From: Lacrimispora xylanisolvens
GTDB taxonomy: Bacteria > Bacillota > Clostridia > Lachnospirales > Lachnospiraceae
Direction: 5' to 3'
Assembly: GCF_002934545.1 (NCBI RefSeq)
Contig: NZ_PTJA01000002.1
Coordinates: 186,001 to 250,000 of the forward strand
DNA length: 64,000 nt
Below are positions 40,886 through 50,302 of this stretch, in pieces. A program made the translations under genes and the position numbers. The notes under the pieces are model-generated. The model worked only from the letters and a program-made list of their open reading frames with translations, ran no database searches and was not told where the DNA came from. Position 1 is the first letter of the stretch. Each line of letters opens with the position of its first letter.

Positions 40886-42556
40886 ATGCTTTCAGAATTA
40901 CACGTAAAGAACTTAGCATTAATTGAAAAAGCCGATGTGGAGTTTAAAGAGGGACTGAATGTCTTAACTGGTGAAACAGGTGCCGGAAAATCCATTATTA
41001 TCGGCTCGGTAACCATTGCCTTAGGTGGCAAGGTACCAAAGGATATGATCAGAAACGGGGCAGAATACGCCTACATAGAGCTGATCTTTACCGTCAGCGA
41101 TGAAAGAAAGATCCATCTGTTAAAAGAAATGGATGTATTTCCCGACCAGGACGGCATTGTTATTATTTCTAAAAAAATCATGCCGTCTAAAAGTCTCAGC
41201 AAAATTAATGATGAAACAGTAACTGCAGGGAAACTGCGGGATATCACCGGTCTTCTCATCGATATTCATGGACAGCATGAACATCAGTCTTTACTCTACA
41301 AATCAGTACATCTGGAGATCCTGGACCGTTACCAGGAGAAAAAGTCCCACGAGCTAAAAATGAATATTGCTAAGACCTACAGAGAATATATCCGGTTAAA
41401 GGAACGGCTTGCGTCATTTCAGCTTGATGAGGATACCAGACTGCGGGAGATGGATTTTATCCGCTATGAGATAGAAGAGATTGAGAATGCAGGGTTAAGA
41501 GAGGGAGAAGAGGAAGAACTATCCTCAAAGTACCGTCTGTTTCTTCATGGGAAAAAAATTATGGAAAGTCTTTCTGTGGCTTATGATGCAGTCAATTCCG
41601 ATGTCACAGGGCGGGCTTTAAAAGAGGTGGAAGCAGCGGCTGTCTATGATGAACGCCTGCTTACCATCAGAGACCAGCTTTTTGATGTGGACTCCATTTT
41701 AAGCGACATTAATCATGAAATCACCTCTTATCTGGAGGACTTGTCTTTTGATGAAGAAGATTTCCAGAAAATGGAGGAGCGTCTTGACTTAATTCATAAC
41801 ATGGAAGCAAAGTATGGAAAAGGTGTTGACGTCATTTTCAAAAATTTGGACGAAAAGAGAATCAGGCTGGGTGAACTGGAAGATTATGACCGTTTAAAAC
41901 AGCAGACAGAAAAAGAGATTCTTGTGACTGAGGATAAATTAGAAGGTTTATGCGGACAATTATCCTGTATGAGGAAAGAAACAGCAAAAGAACTGACAGT
42001 AAAGATTAAAGAAGGCTTACATGATTTAAATTTTATTGATGTTAATTTTGATATGGAATTTAGCAGACTGGATCATTATACGGCAAACGGTTTTGATGAA
42101 GCGGAATTTATGATTTCTGCCAATCCCGGGGAGGCCTTAAAGCCTTTAAAATCCGTAGCTTCCGGCGGTGAGATGTCAAGAATTATGCTGGCAATCAAAA
42201 CAGTTCTGGCTGATTCTGACGATATTCCAACCCTGATTTTTGATGAAATTGATACCGGTATCAGCGGAAGAACCGCACAGAAGGTTTCAGAAAAGCTTTC
42301 TTATATAGCAGCCAATCATCAGGTTATCTGCATTACCCATCTGCCTCAGATTGCAGCCATGGCAGATGCTCATTTTGAAATTAAAAAATCGGCAGAGGCT
42401 GGAAAAACCACCACAGGAATCCAGGCACTGCAGGATGAGGAAATTGTGGAAGAACTTGCAAGGCTCCTTGGCGGAGCAGAGATTACGGATGCAGTAAAAG
42501 GTAATGCCAGAGAGATGAAGCGTCTTGCGGCCGAAAAAAAGTTAAAAAAGTCATAA
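40886..42556 (+). CDS. recN: DNA repair protein RecN
   Basis: A 556-residue SMC-like ATPase. Walker A is in VLTGETGAGKSIIIGSV, the ABC signature in VASGGEMSRIMLAIKT, and Walker B in LIFDEIDTGISG; the middle is a long coiled coil (about 160-380). It acts early in double-strand-break repair. It is the last gene before a 125-bp gap that leads to spoIVB. Length is normal. Confidence 0.97.
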   Translation: MLSELHVKNLALIEKADVEFKEGLNVLTGETGAGKSIIIGSVTIALGGKVPKDMIRNGAEYAYIELIFTVSDERKIHLLKEMDVFPDQDGIVIISKKIMPSKSLSKINDETVTAGKLRDITGLLIDIHGQHEHQSLLYKSVHLEILDRYQEKKSHELKMNIAKTYREYIRLKERLASFQLDEDTRLREMDFIRYEIEEIENAGLREGEEEELSSKYRLFLHGKKIMESLSVAYDAVNSDVTGRALKEVEAAAVYDERLLTIRDQLFDVDSILSDINHEITSYLEDLSFDEEDFQKMEERLDLIHNMEAKYGKGVDVIFKNLDEKRIRLGELEDYDRLKQQTEKEILVTEDKLEGLCGQLSCMRKETAKELTVKIKEGLHDLNFIDVNFDMEFSRLDHYTANGFDEAEFMISANPGEALKPLKSVASGGEMSRIMLAIKTVLADSDDIPTLIFDEIDTGISGRTAQKVSEKLSYIAANHQVICITHLPQIAAMADAHFEIKKSAEAGKTTTGIQALQDEEIVEELARLLGGAEITDAVKGNAREMKRLAAEKKLKKS

Positions 42557-42601
42557 CTGGTCCAAACACCAGAATTAAATGAATTCAACTAAAATATGAC
42601 A

Positions 42602-42630
42602 GAGTGTTTTTAACGAATTCTCACATACTA
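42602..42630 (+). promoter_or_regulatory. Candidate forespore (SigF/SigG-type) promoter of spoIVB
   Basis: GAGTG (42602-42606) and CATACTA (42624-42630), 17 bases apart, approach the SigG/SigF consensus. spoIVB is a forespore gene in Bacillus. The -35 box is imperfect. Confidence 0.35.
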
Positions 42631-42681
42631 TGAGAGGAGTCAAAAAATTGTCTCCTTTATTCTTCTAAGGAGGTATGTGAG
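42620..42681 (+). promoter_or_regulatory. spoIVB leader with alternative hairpins around the Shine-Dalgarno sequence
   Basis: An outer perfect inverted repeat, CTCACATAC (42620-42628) with GTATGTGAG (42673-42681), ends directly at the start codon. Inside it CTCCTT (42652-42657) can pair with the Shine-Dalgarno AAGGAG (42667-42672) or with the upstream AGGAG (42635-42639). The two pairings exclude each other, so translation could be switched. Confidence 0.5.
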
Positions 42682-43956
42682 ATGGCAAAAAAGAAATTTC
42701 ATAAACTAATTGTAAGGGCGTTCTGGATCAGCCTGATCTTTTGTATCGGATTTACCTGGTTTTATATGAAGCGGGTCATTCCGGACAAATTGAACATCGT
42801 TGCAGCAGAAGAAGAACAGTTTCATTTCTCCATGCCTTTTGATGTGACGCTGCATTCCGACAGCGAGGAAGTGGTACTGAACAACGGTTCCAATATTCCT
42901 TCCGATCAAATTCACCTTCAGGTGAATCAGCCGTTTTCCGTGTATTCCAAGAATCTGGGAAGCTATAAGCTGGGATTAAAGCTGTTCGGCTGGATACAGT
43001 TAAAAGATATTCAGGTAAATGTAGTTGATACCAAATACGCTGTTCCTTGCGGTACTCCAGTTGGAATTTATTTAAAATCAAATGGAGTCATGGTAATCGG
43101 TACAGGAGACGTAACGAAAAAAGATGGAATGGTTGTAGAGCCAGCATTTGGAGTTTTACAATCAGGGGATTATCTGGAATCTATCAATGGCATCCCGCTT
43201 AGCGACAAGGAAACACTGATGAATGAGCTGAATAAAATCGGCGCATCGGAAGCTGTTTTAAAGGTCAGAAGAGGCGATGATAACATTGATATTAAGATGA
43301 ATCCCATAGAAACAGAGGACGGATCCTATAAACTGGGAGTCTGGGTTCGAGATGACACTCAGGGAATAGGTACCATGACCTATGTGGATATGAACGGACA
43401 GTTTGGTGCACTGGGTCATGGAATCAGTGACAGTGATACCGGGAATGTAGTCCAGATCACAGATGGTTCTCTCTATGAAACAGCAATTTTGGGAATCGAA
43501 AAAGGAACCTTTGGGAAACCAGGTGTTATGAGCGGAATCATCTATTATGGTCCGGGATCCAACTTGGGAACAATCAAAGAAAATACAGAAGAAGGTATTT
43601 TCGGTACAGTAAATGACCGCTTTAAGCAGGGAATTTCACAGGATGCCCTACCCATCGGTTATCGGCAGGATGTGAAGAAGGGAAAAGCCTATATAAGAAG
43701 TGATGTTTCTGGAAAAGTGCGTGATTACGAAATAGAAATCCAGCGGGTTGATTACTCCACCACTCATAAAAGCAAGGGAATGGTAATAAAAGTTACGGAC
43801 CCCGATCTTCTGGCATTGACCGGGGGAATTGTTCAGGGTATGTCCGGAAGTCCTATCATACAGGATGGAAAGCTGATAGGAGCTGTTACTCATGTTTTTA
43901 TACAGGACTCAACAAGAGGCTATGGTATCTTTATCGAGAATATGATCAATCATTAA
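42682..43956 (+). CDS. spoIVB: SpoIVB serine peptidase
   Basis: A 424-residue S55-family protease. It has an N-terminal signal anchor (KLIVRAFWISLIFCIGFTWF), a PDZ domain (about 140-205, GVLQSGDYLESINGIPLSD) and a peptidase domain. The catalytic histidine lies in GALGHGISDSDTG and the serine in IVQGMSGSPIIQDGKLIG. It is secreted from the forespore and cleaves SpoIVFA, releasing SigK activation. In most relatives spo0A follows at once; here an inverted transporter pair intervenes. Confidence 0.96.
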   Translation: MAKKKFHKLIVRAFWISLIFCIGFTWFYMKRVIPDKLNIVAAEEEQFHFSMPFDVTLHSDSEEVVLNNGSNIPSDQIHLQVNQPFSVYSKNLGSYKLGLKLFGWIQLKDIQVNVVDTKYAVPCGTPVGIYLKSNGVMVIGTGDVTKKDGMVVEPAFGVLQSGDYLESINGIPLSDKETLMNELNKIGASEAVLKVRRGDDNIDIKMNPIETEDGSYKLGVWVRDDTQGIGTMTYVDMNGQFGALGHGISDSDTGNVVQITDGSLYETAILGIEKGTFGKPGVMSGIIYYGPGSNLGTIKENTEEGIFGTVNDRFKQGISQDALPIGYRQDVKKGKAYIRSDVSGKVRDYEIEIQRVDYSTTHKSKGMVIKVTDPDLLALTGGIVQGMSGSPIIQDGKLIGAVTHVFIQDSTRGYGIFIENMINH

Positions 43957-43974
43957 CAATATTTGCCAGGAAAT

Positions 43975-44020
43975 AAAAGGACAGAATCGTAATATTCTTA
44001 CGGTGCCGTCCTTTTCTTTT
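43975..44020. terminator. Terminator between spoIVB and the convergent PqqD-like gene
   Basis: AAAAGGAC (43975-43982) pairs with GTCCTTTT (44008-44015), with an inner GTAA/TTAC dyad and a T-rich tail (CTTTTCC). The A-rich left flank lets it serve the convergent transcript too. Confidence 0.7.
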
Positions 44021-44025
44021 CCTTT

Positions 44026-44376
44026 TTATTTTTTGAAGGTAATAAATCCATAACTGTTCAGGATATGGAAGTACCTGGACAGTCGTTCGTAGAGTGGAGA
44101 TGCTTCCTCTCCGAACTGCTCCTTTACTAAGGCAGAAAGGCTGAGGATATCCCGGCTGCCATCGATGAGACACCATACAAAGCTTCCCATAGGATCCAGG
44201 TGTATGTGGCTGACTTTTGGTTTATGAAAAAATCTTTGGGCAAACCGGTGAAAGATGCCTTTGTTTTCCACATCCAGTGTCACCAGACCGTTTTCTTCTA
44301 CAGACCAGAGTATATGTTCAGTCCGAATGGGGATCTTATCCAGATAGTTATTGCTTTTTTCACTGTTCTGTTTCAT
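44026..44376 (-). CDS. PqqD-like protein downstream of an OPT transporter
   Basis: A 116-residue protein. Residues about 55-116 (IHLDPMGSFVWCLIDGSRDI, VKEQFGE, YFHILNSYGFITF) match the PqqD winged-helix fold, the peptide-recognition element of ribosomal peptide (RiPP) pathways. Its start overlaps the transporter stop by four bases (ATGA), so it is translationally coupled to it. No precursor peptide, radical-SAM or other maturase gene is near. It might recognise a peptide carried by the transporter or assist its function (speculative). Confidence 0.75.
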   Translation of the reverse strand: MKQNSEKSNNYLDKIPIRTEHILWSVEENGLVTLDVENKGIFHRFAQRFFHKPKVSHIHLDPMGSFVWCLIDGSRDILSLSALVKEQFGEEASPLYERLSRYFHILNSYGFITFKK

Positions 44377-46283
44377 TTTTTTACTTTCTTCCAGACTGTA
44401 GATTTAAGCAGGCTTAAGACCACAAGTCCGAATAAAATAAGACTGCCAAGATCCAAAACAGAAGAAGGAAGATTTAATTTTGAGGACAGATCCAGAGCCT
44501 TGTCCAAACCAAATACCGCTAAAAGTGCCAGCAGGATCCCCACAAGACCTTCGCCTGCAATCATTCCGGAGCAGTAAAGCATTCCGTCGCTGATTAACTG
44601 ATCTTTTTCTTTTTTGTCTTCTTTTTTTATTCTGTCAAAATATAAGCGTACCAGACCACCTACCATAATACATGCATTTAACTGAACGGGAAGATACACA
44701 CCGATTGCAAAAGGAAGGACCGGAATTCCCACAATCTCCACAGCTGCAGCTAAAAAGACTCCCATAAATACCAGCGGCCAGGGAAGATTATTTTCCATAA
44801 CTCCTTCAATAATCATCTTCATCAGCATTGCCTGAGGTGCACCCAGCTGCTCAGAGCCAAAGCCCCACGCTGCATTTAACAGATATAAAACGCCGCCTAT
44901 TGCAAAAGCAGCAGCAACTACTCCAATCAGCTCACCGATCTGCTGTTTTTTCGGAGTGGCTCCAAGGAGATAACCTGTTTTTAAATCCTGTGACGTATCG
45001 CCGGCAATAGCGGCAACAATACAGATAATAGAACCAATGGCAATTGCACCTTTCATACCATGAATACCGTTGTCCCCGGTTGCTTTTAAGGTAATGGTTG
45101 CAATCAGAAGCGTTGCAATGGCCATACCGGAAACAGGGTTATTACTGCTTCCTACCAGACCTACCATTCTGGAAGACACGGTAGCAAAGAAAAATCCGAA
45201 GATTACAACAATAATGGCACCTACCAAAGTCACAGGTATGACTGGAATCAGCCAGACGAGAATGGTGAGAAGTACGATTCCTCCCAATATTACCTGAAAG
45301 CTTAAATCCTGCTCGGTCCTCAGTCCGCTGCCCGTATTGTTTTGTCCGAGTCCCTTAATGGCATCCCGGAATGTACGAATAATTAACGGAAGGGATTTCA
45401 CAAGACTGATAATACCGCCTGCTGCAAGTGTTCCTGCACCAATGTAACGGATGTAGGTTCCCCAGATACCGCCGGCTCCTTTGGCAGCAAACAGCTCCCC
45501 AATGGGAACAGTACCGGGATACAGGGTTAAATCGGCTCCAAAAAGAACAATTGCCGGGATAAATACCAGCCAGCTGATAATACCTCCTGCAAACATATAG
45601 GAAGATATCCTGGGTCCGCAGATATATCCCACGCTCATGACGGCAGGGTAAATCTGTGTACCAATCTCACCGGCATAGCCCTTCACACGGAAGGAAACTT
45701 CCCCCGGCACCAGTTTGATCCCATCAATGATAAATTTAAAAACAGCGGCAAAACCCATTCCGGCAAATACCGTAGAAGCATTGGCACCCCCTTCTTCGCC
45801 GGCTAAAAGTACCTCAGCACATGCGGTTCCTTCCGGATAGGGAAGAATTCCATGTTCTTTTACAATGAGTGCGTTTCTAAGCGGAACCATGAAAAGGACA
45901 CCCAGAATCCCTCCAATGAGAGAGATCAGTGTAATTTCCAGAATACCAGGTTCGTCCATTTTTCCTTCTGCAGCCCATAAAAAAAGAGCTGGCAGTGTAA
46001 AGATAGCACCTGCAGCCAGAGATTCTCCTGCAGAACCCACCGTCTGAACAATGTTGCTTTCCAATATGGAGTTTTTCTTCATCATGACCCTGATCACACC
46101 CATGGAGATGACTGCGGCAGGAATCGATGCGGAGATGGTCATACCAACGCGGAGACCCAGATAGGCATTTGCAGCGCCGAAGACAACAGCCAGAATGATA
46201 CCCAGAACAATAGAGGTAACAGTAAATTCCGGTGTGACCTTTTCAGCCGGTATGTACGGCTTGAAATCATTTTGTTCTTTCAT
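44373..46283 (-). CDS. OPT-family oligopeptide transporter
   Basis: A 636-residue membrane protein with about 15 hydrophobic segments. The OPT pattern is clear: TPEFTVTSIVLGIILAVVFG, NAYLGLRVGMTISASIPAAV, PYPEGTACAEVLLAGEEGG and GGIWGTYIRYIGAGTLAAGG. OPT carriers import oligopeptides or metal-chelate conjugates with protons. AGGGGGAAA precedes the ATG. It forms an operon with the PqqD-like gene and is inserted, on the opposite strand, between spoIVB and spo0A. Confidence 0.93.
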   Translation of the reverse strand: MKEQNDFKPYIPAEKVTPEFTVTSIVLGIILAVVFGAANAYLGLRVGMTISASIPAAVISMGVIRVMMKKNSILESNIVQTVGSAGESLAAGAIFTLPALFLWAAEGKMDEPGILEITLISLIGGILGVLFMVPLRNALIVKEHGILPYPEGTACAEVLLAGEEGGANASTVFAGMGFAAVFKFIIDGIKLVPGEVSFRVKGYAGEIGTQIYPAVMSVGYICGPRISSYMFAGGIISWLVFIPAIVLFGADLTLYPGTVPIGELFAAKGAGGIWGTYIRYIGAGTLAAGGIISLVKSLPLIIRTFRDAIKGLGQNNTGSGLRTEQDLSFQVILGGIVLLTILVWLIPVIPVTLVGAIIVVIFGFFFATVSSRMVGLVGSSNNPVSGMAIATLLIATITLKATGDNGIHGMKGAIAIGSIICIVAAIAGDTSQDLKTGYLLGATPKKQQIGELIGVVAAAFAIGGVLYLLNAAWGFGSEQLGAPQAMLMKMIIEGVMENNLPWPLVFMGVFLAAAVEIVGIPVLPFAIGVYLPVQLNACIMVGGLVRLYFDRIKKEDKKEKDQLISDGMLYCSGMIAGEGLVGILLALLAVFGLDKALDLSSKLNLPSSVLDLGSLILFGLVVLSLLKSTVWKKVKK

Positions 46284-46677
46284 TTGTATTTCCCCCTAAA
46301 ATTTTTATACAGTACCAATTATATCCATTTATTCAGGAAGGGGCAAGTGTTATTGTGCTTTTTCGATAATAAAAAAAAATAAAATAATAATTTTATCAGC
46401 ATAATGCTTAAATTATTATTGATAAAAAATAGACCCAATCTCAGTGAAAAGCTTTTCATCCTATTTTTTATGTGTTAGTATAAGAGATAGCAGCATTGTT
46501 TTTCATGTTTTTTTGACGACAAGTAGTTTCAATTTTCAACACCGGTAAAAAAAAGGGGGAAACGTGGATTCAGACCGGGCAAGACCTTTTCTTCATTCGA
46601 CAGTGGGACAATTCAGACAGAATCCCATATTCGATAAAATAAACGTTTTTCCTGTCGAATAATGCGATAGAATCACG
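46284..46677. promoter_or_regulatory. Long intergenic region upstream of spo0A with 0A boxes
   Basis: Contains TTCGACA (46596-46602, reverse 0A box) and TGTCGAA (46653-46659, perfect 0A box), and near matches TTCGATA at 46362-46368 and 46630-46636. An AT-rich inverted repeat, AATAATAATTT (46383-46393) with AAATTATTATT (46410-46420), lies on the transporter side. No gene was found. The boxes fit autoregulation of spo0A. Confidence 0.6.
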
Positions 46678-46707
46678 TTGCGGCATAAGCTAGGGCAAGA
46701 TTATAAT
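46678..46707 (+). promoter_or_regulatory. SigA-type promoter of spo0A
   Basis: TTGCGG (46678-46683), an 18-base spacer and a perfect TATAAT (46702-46707), about 50 bases before the start codon and just downstream of the perfect 0A box. I could not identify a convincing SigH promoter. Confidence 0.55.
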
Positions 46708-46759
46708 GGCTATACACTAGTTTTCATTTATTTTGAAGAATCAGGAGGAGAGTATCAAT

Positions 46760-47566
46760 ATGTCAGAAATCAGTATCGCTATTGCAGATGATAACCTGCA
46801 GACCTTAAATCTGCTGAATGATATACTGGAAGGAGAGGAGGATTTTCATGTAGTGGGAAGAGCGGATAACGGCGAAGACGCTTATAACATGATCCTCAAA
46901 ACAAATCCGGATGTTGTCTTATTGGATGTGATTATGCCGAGAATGGACGGAATTACAGTAATGGAGCGGGTAAGAGGAAACGGTGCTGTGACAAAGATTC
47001 CCTCATTTATTATGGTAACCGCCGCAGGAAGTGAGAATATTACCGAAGATGCTTTCCGAATGGGGGCGAATTATTACATAATGAAGCCGTTTAACAAGGA
47101 AGTTATCGTCGATAAGGTGCGAAGAGTAGGGCAGAGAAAGACGAAAACACCAAGTCTCCAGGGTATGAAAAAGGTGAAACCTTATGTCAATAAGACAGAA
47201 TACATGGAGCAGAATTTAGAAAATGATGTAATACAGATGCTTCATGAAATCGGAATTCCGGCGCATATAAAGGGATATCAGTATTTAAGGGATGCCATTG
47301 TGATATCGGTACAGGATCAGGAGATGCTTACCTCTGTGACTAAGATTCTTTATCCTTCCATTGCAAAGAAACATCAGACCACACCCAGCCGTGTTGAGCG
47401 TGCCATCCGCCATGCCATTGAAGTGGCCTGGAGCCGTGGAAAGATGGATACCATCAACGAGCTGTTTGGATATACCGTTAGTACAGGAAAAGGAAAACCA
47501 ACCAATTCCGAGTTTATTGCACTCATTGCTGATAAAATAAGGCTTGATTACAAAAAACTTTCATAA
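46760..47566 (+). CDS. spo0A: Sporulation master regulator Spo0A
   Basis: AGGAGGAG supports the ATG at 46760 (268 residues); the frame is open from 46733. The receiver has D10-D11, the phospho-acceptor D56 in [13 protein letters not shown] and the lysine in IMKPFN. The C-terminal 0A-binding domain is intact ([15 protein letters not shown], then [21 protein letters not shown] and ELFGYT). Phosphorylated Spo0A binds TGTCGAA boxes and starts sporulation. Two such boxes lie upstream of its own gene. Confidence 0.98.
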   Translation: MSEISIAIADDNLQTLNLLNDILEGEEDFHVVGRADNGEDAYNMILKTNPDVVLLDVIMPRMDGITVMERVRGNGAVTKIPSFIMVTAAGSENITEDAFRMGANYYIMKPFNKEVIVDKVRRVGQRKTKTPSLQGMKKVKPYVNKTEYMEQNLENDVIQMLHEIGIPAHIKGYQYLRDAIVISVQDQEMLTSVTKILYPSIAKKHQTTPSRVERAIRHAIEVAWSRGKMDTINELFGYTVSTGKGKPTNSEFIALIADKIRLDYKKLS

Positions 47567-47664
47567 AAGTTAAGGGAAAGATACTTCCTTATTTTCTGAA
47601 AATGCAGTATACTATAGCATAACAGACAATGCCCGGAAGGGATAAGGATAAGGGAGGTTTTTGG

Positions 47665-49110
47665 ATGAAGAAGATTTTGTTCGTTGCATCGGAGGCAGTA
47701 CCTTTTGTTAAAACGGGTGGTCTTGCAGATGTAGTGGGATCCCTTCCCAAGTGCTTTGATCAGGAGTATTATGATGTGAGAGTTATGATTCCCAAATATC
47801 TCTGTATCAAAGAAGATTTGAGAAACCAGATGACTTATGTGGATCATTTCTATATGGATTATCTGGGACAAAGCAGATACGTTGGGATTCTTCAGTGTGT
47901 CTGGGACGGAATCACCTTCTATTTCATTGATAATGAAGGCTATTACCAGGGTCCGAAGCCATACGGAGAATGGTATCAGGATTTAGAAAAGTTCTGCTTT
48001 TTTTCAAGAGCCGCTTTGTCTTCTCTTCCGGTAATCGGATTTCAGCCGGATGTGGTTCATTGCCATGACTGGCAGACCGGTTTAATACCTGTTCTGTTAA
48101 AGGACCGTTTTCGTGAAGGAGATTTCTTCCGGAACATGAAGTCGGTAATTACCATTCACAATTTAAAATTCCAGGGTGTGTGGGATGTAAAGACCATACA
48201 GGCACTGACCTGTCTGCCTGATTATTATTTTACACCTGATAAACTGGAGGCTTACAAGGATGGGAATTTGTTAAAGGGTGGCATAGTATATGCAGATGCC
48301 ATCACAACAGTCAGCGAGACCTATGCTCAGGAGATAAAGATGCCTTTCTATGGGGAAGGCCTTGACGGTCTGATGCGGGCCAGAGAAGGCAGTTTAAGAG
48401 GAATTGTAAACGGAATTGATTATGACGAGTTTGATCCAGAGACGGATTCGTATATTGTAGAAAACTATAATCTGCGTAATTTCCGCAAGGAGAAAGAAAA
48501 AAATAAAGCTGCGCTTCAAAAGGAACTTTCTTTGGCGCAGGATGAAAGTAAGTTTATGATTGGAATCGTTTCCAGACTGACTGACCAGAAGGGACTTGAT
48601 TTAGTCCAGTGTGTCATGGATGAATTATGTCAGGACAATATCCAGCTGGTTATTCTTGGTACCGGAGAAGAGCGGTATGAAAATATGTTCCGCCATTATG
48701 CATGGAAGTATCCGGATAAGGTTTCTGCCAATATTTATTATTCGGAGGCTATGTCTCATAAGATTTATGCTGCCTGTGATGCATTCCTGATGCCGTCTTT
48801 GTTTGAACCCTGCGGTTTAAGCCAGCTGATGGCACTCAGATACGGCACTGTACCTGTTGTCCGGGAAACCGGAGGTTTAAAAGACACGGTAGAACCCTAT
48901 AATGAGTATGAGAGTAAGGGCACGGGATTTTCCTTTGCCAACTACAATGCTCATGAGATGCTTGGTGCCGTCCGCTATGCACAGCGCATTTATTATGATA
49001 AGAGACGTGAGTGGAACAAAATTATCGACCGGGCTATGTCAAAGGATTATTCCTGGAAAACTTCAGCCATGAAGTATCAGGAATTATATGACTGGCTGAC
49101 TGGCTGTTAA
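47665..49110 (+). CDS. glgA: Glycogen (ADP-glucose starch) synthase
   Basis: AAGGGAGG sets the ATG at 47665 (481 residues). It is a GT5 enzyme: the ADP-glucose motif is in SEAVPFVKTGGLADVVGSLP, VHCHDWQTGLIPVLL is the conserved second segment, and the C-terminal half has LFEPCGLSQLMALRYGTVPV with the catalytic glutamate. It extends alpha-1,4-glucan using ADP-glucose. Other glycogen genes are not in the window. Confidence 0.96.
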   Translation: MKKILFVASEAVPFVKTGGLADVVGSLPKCFDQEYYDVRVMIPKYLCIKEDLRNQMTYVDHFYMDYLGQSRYVGILQCVWDGITFYFIDNEGYYQGPKPYGEWYQDLEKFCFFSRAALSSLPVIGFQPDVVHCHDWQTGLIPVLLKDRFREGDFFRNMKSVITIHNLKFQGVWDVKTIQALTCLPDYYFTPDKLEAYKDGNLLKGGIVYADAITTVSETYAQEIKMPFYGEGLDGLMRAREGSLRGIVNGIDYDEFDPETDSYIVENYNLRNFRKEKEKNKAALQKELSLAQDESKFMIGIVSRLTDQKGLDLVQCVMDELCQDNIQLVILGTGEERYENMFRHYAWKYPDKVSANIYYSEAMSHKIYAACDAFLMPSLFEPCGLSQLMALRYGTVPVVRETGGLKDTVEPYNEYESKGTGFSFANYNAHEMLGAVRYAQRIYYDKRREWNKIIDRAMSKDYSWKTSAMKYQELYDWLTGC

Positions 49111-49149
49111 GCCGGTCCACACTATGAAGAAGGAAGCGACTAAATAACC

Positions 49150-49719
49150 ATGAAAAACTTGTATTTAACCCCTGAGGAAGAGCAGGAAGCCATAAAGTGG
49201 GCAGAAGATGCCTCCTGGGTGGAACGGGAAGACTATAATATGGATTTGGAATACCTTGCCTGTGTGAAGGATATTTTAGACCACAAGGTATTCCAGTCCA
49301 TGGATCATTATATGCAGCATGGAGATACTACCTGCAAGGCTCATTGCATTAAGGTGTCCTATTTAAGCTACTGCATATGCAGAAAATTAGGTTGGGAATA
49401 TAAAGAAGCAGCCAGAGCAGGTCTGCTTCATGATTTCTTTCTATATGACTGGCATACTCACGCCAGAGAGACCGGGGAACGTTTCCATGGTTTTACTCAT
49501 CCAAGGGCTGCTTTAAAGAATGCAGTGAAGCATTTCGATTTAACGGAGAATGAGAAGGACATGATCCTGCGGCATATGTGGCCGCTTACACCGGTTCCGC
49601 CCAAAACGAAAGGCGGAATGGTAATAATTTATGCAGATAAATTATGTGGTCTGGTGGAAACTACTGCAAGGATTAAGCGTTGGATATTGTACGGTTTTGG
49701 CAGGAAGAGCGCGGCATAA
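49150..49719 (+). CDS. HD-domain phosphohydrolase
   Basis: A 189-residue protein with an HD fold: the first histidine in CKAHCIKVSYLSY, the HD pair in AGLLHDFFLYDW, a later HARETGERFHGFTHP and the metal aspartate in YADKLCGLVE. Such small cytoplasmic proteins hydrolyse phosphomonoesters or nucleotides. It has no ribosome binding site of good quality (GAAGGAAG at some distance) and is followed 13 bases later by a PAP2-like gene. Substrate unknown. Confidence 0.88.
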   Translation: MKNLYLTPEEEQEAIKWAEDASWVEREDYNMDLEYLACVKDILDHKVFQSMDHYMQHGDTTCKAHCIKVSYLSYCICRKLGWEYKEAARAGLLHDFFLYDWHTHARETGERFHGFTHPRAALKNAVKHFDLTENEKDMILRHMWPLTPVPPKTKGGMVIIYADKLCGLVETTARIKRWILYGFGRKSAA

Positions 49720-49732
49720 GATGGAGGAAACC

Positions 49733-50191
49733 ATGAAATTTTGGGAAGTGATTCTAAAGAATCAGGTCTTAGTGACTGCAGTTACCGGCTGGCTGGTAGC
49801 GCAGGTGTTAAAAACACTGATCGACCTGGCTCTTAATAAAAGTTTTAATCCGGAGAGGCTTGTGGGATCCGGCGGTATGCCAAGTTCCCACTCCTCTACG
49901 GTCTGTGCATTGACGACCGCCGCCAGTTACCGCTATGGCGTCGGTTCTTTTGAGTTTGCAATCAGTTTTGTACTCTCCATGATTGTGATGTATGATGCTA
50001 TGGGAGTACGAAGAGAAACAGGAAAGCAGGCAAAGCTTTTAAACAGCATTCTCTTAGAAAATCCCCTGAAGCTGAACGGCGAGATTTTACAGGAAAAATT
50101 AAAGGAATATGTGGGACATAGTCCTCTGCAGGTTGGAGCAGGAGCCATACTTGGCATTTTACTTGCAGTTTTGATAGCGCAATATTATTAA
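49733..50191 (+). CDS. Divergent PAP2-family (DUF212) membrane protein
   Basis: GGAGG places the start at the ATG at 49733 (152 residues). It has about four hydrophobic segments and the family motif GSGGMPSSHSSTVCALTTA, with MYDAMGVRRETGKQAKLLN and VGHSPLQVGAGAILGILLAV behind it. Divergent PAP2 proteins resemble acid-phosphatase/vanadium-haloperoxidase enzymes; the lipid substrate is not known. It follows the HD gene closely and may be co-transcribed. Confidence 0.92.
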   Translation: MKFWEVILKNQVLVTAVTGWLVAQVLKTLIDLALNKSFNPERLVGSGGMPSSHSSTVCALTTAASYRYGVGSFEFAISFVLSMIVMYDAMGVRRETGKQAKLLNSILLENPLKLNGEILQEKLKEYVGHSPLQVGAGAILGILLAVLIAQYY

Positions 50192-50231
50192 TAAAAAAGA
50201 AAAATTTTGGGGAATCGTAAGAAAATAACCC

Positions 50232-50260
50232 TTGATTTCTTTAGATATCCATATTATACT
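50232..50260 (+). promoter_or_regulatory. Promoter of the CmpB-like gene
   Basis: TTGATT (50232-50237), a 17-base spacer and TATACT (50255-50260), about 43 bases before the start codon. Confidence 0.55.
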
Positions 50261-50302
50261 TTAACAAGTTAAAAAATTGTTAATTTTGGAGGCAAATTGG
50301 AT

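Noticed and set aside
46362-46368. TTCGATA as an additional 0A box
   Set aside because: It differs from the reverse 0A box TTCGACA by one base and lies far from the promoter in AT-rich sequence, so chance is likely.
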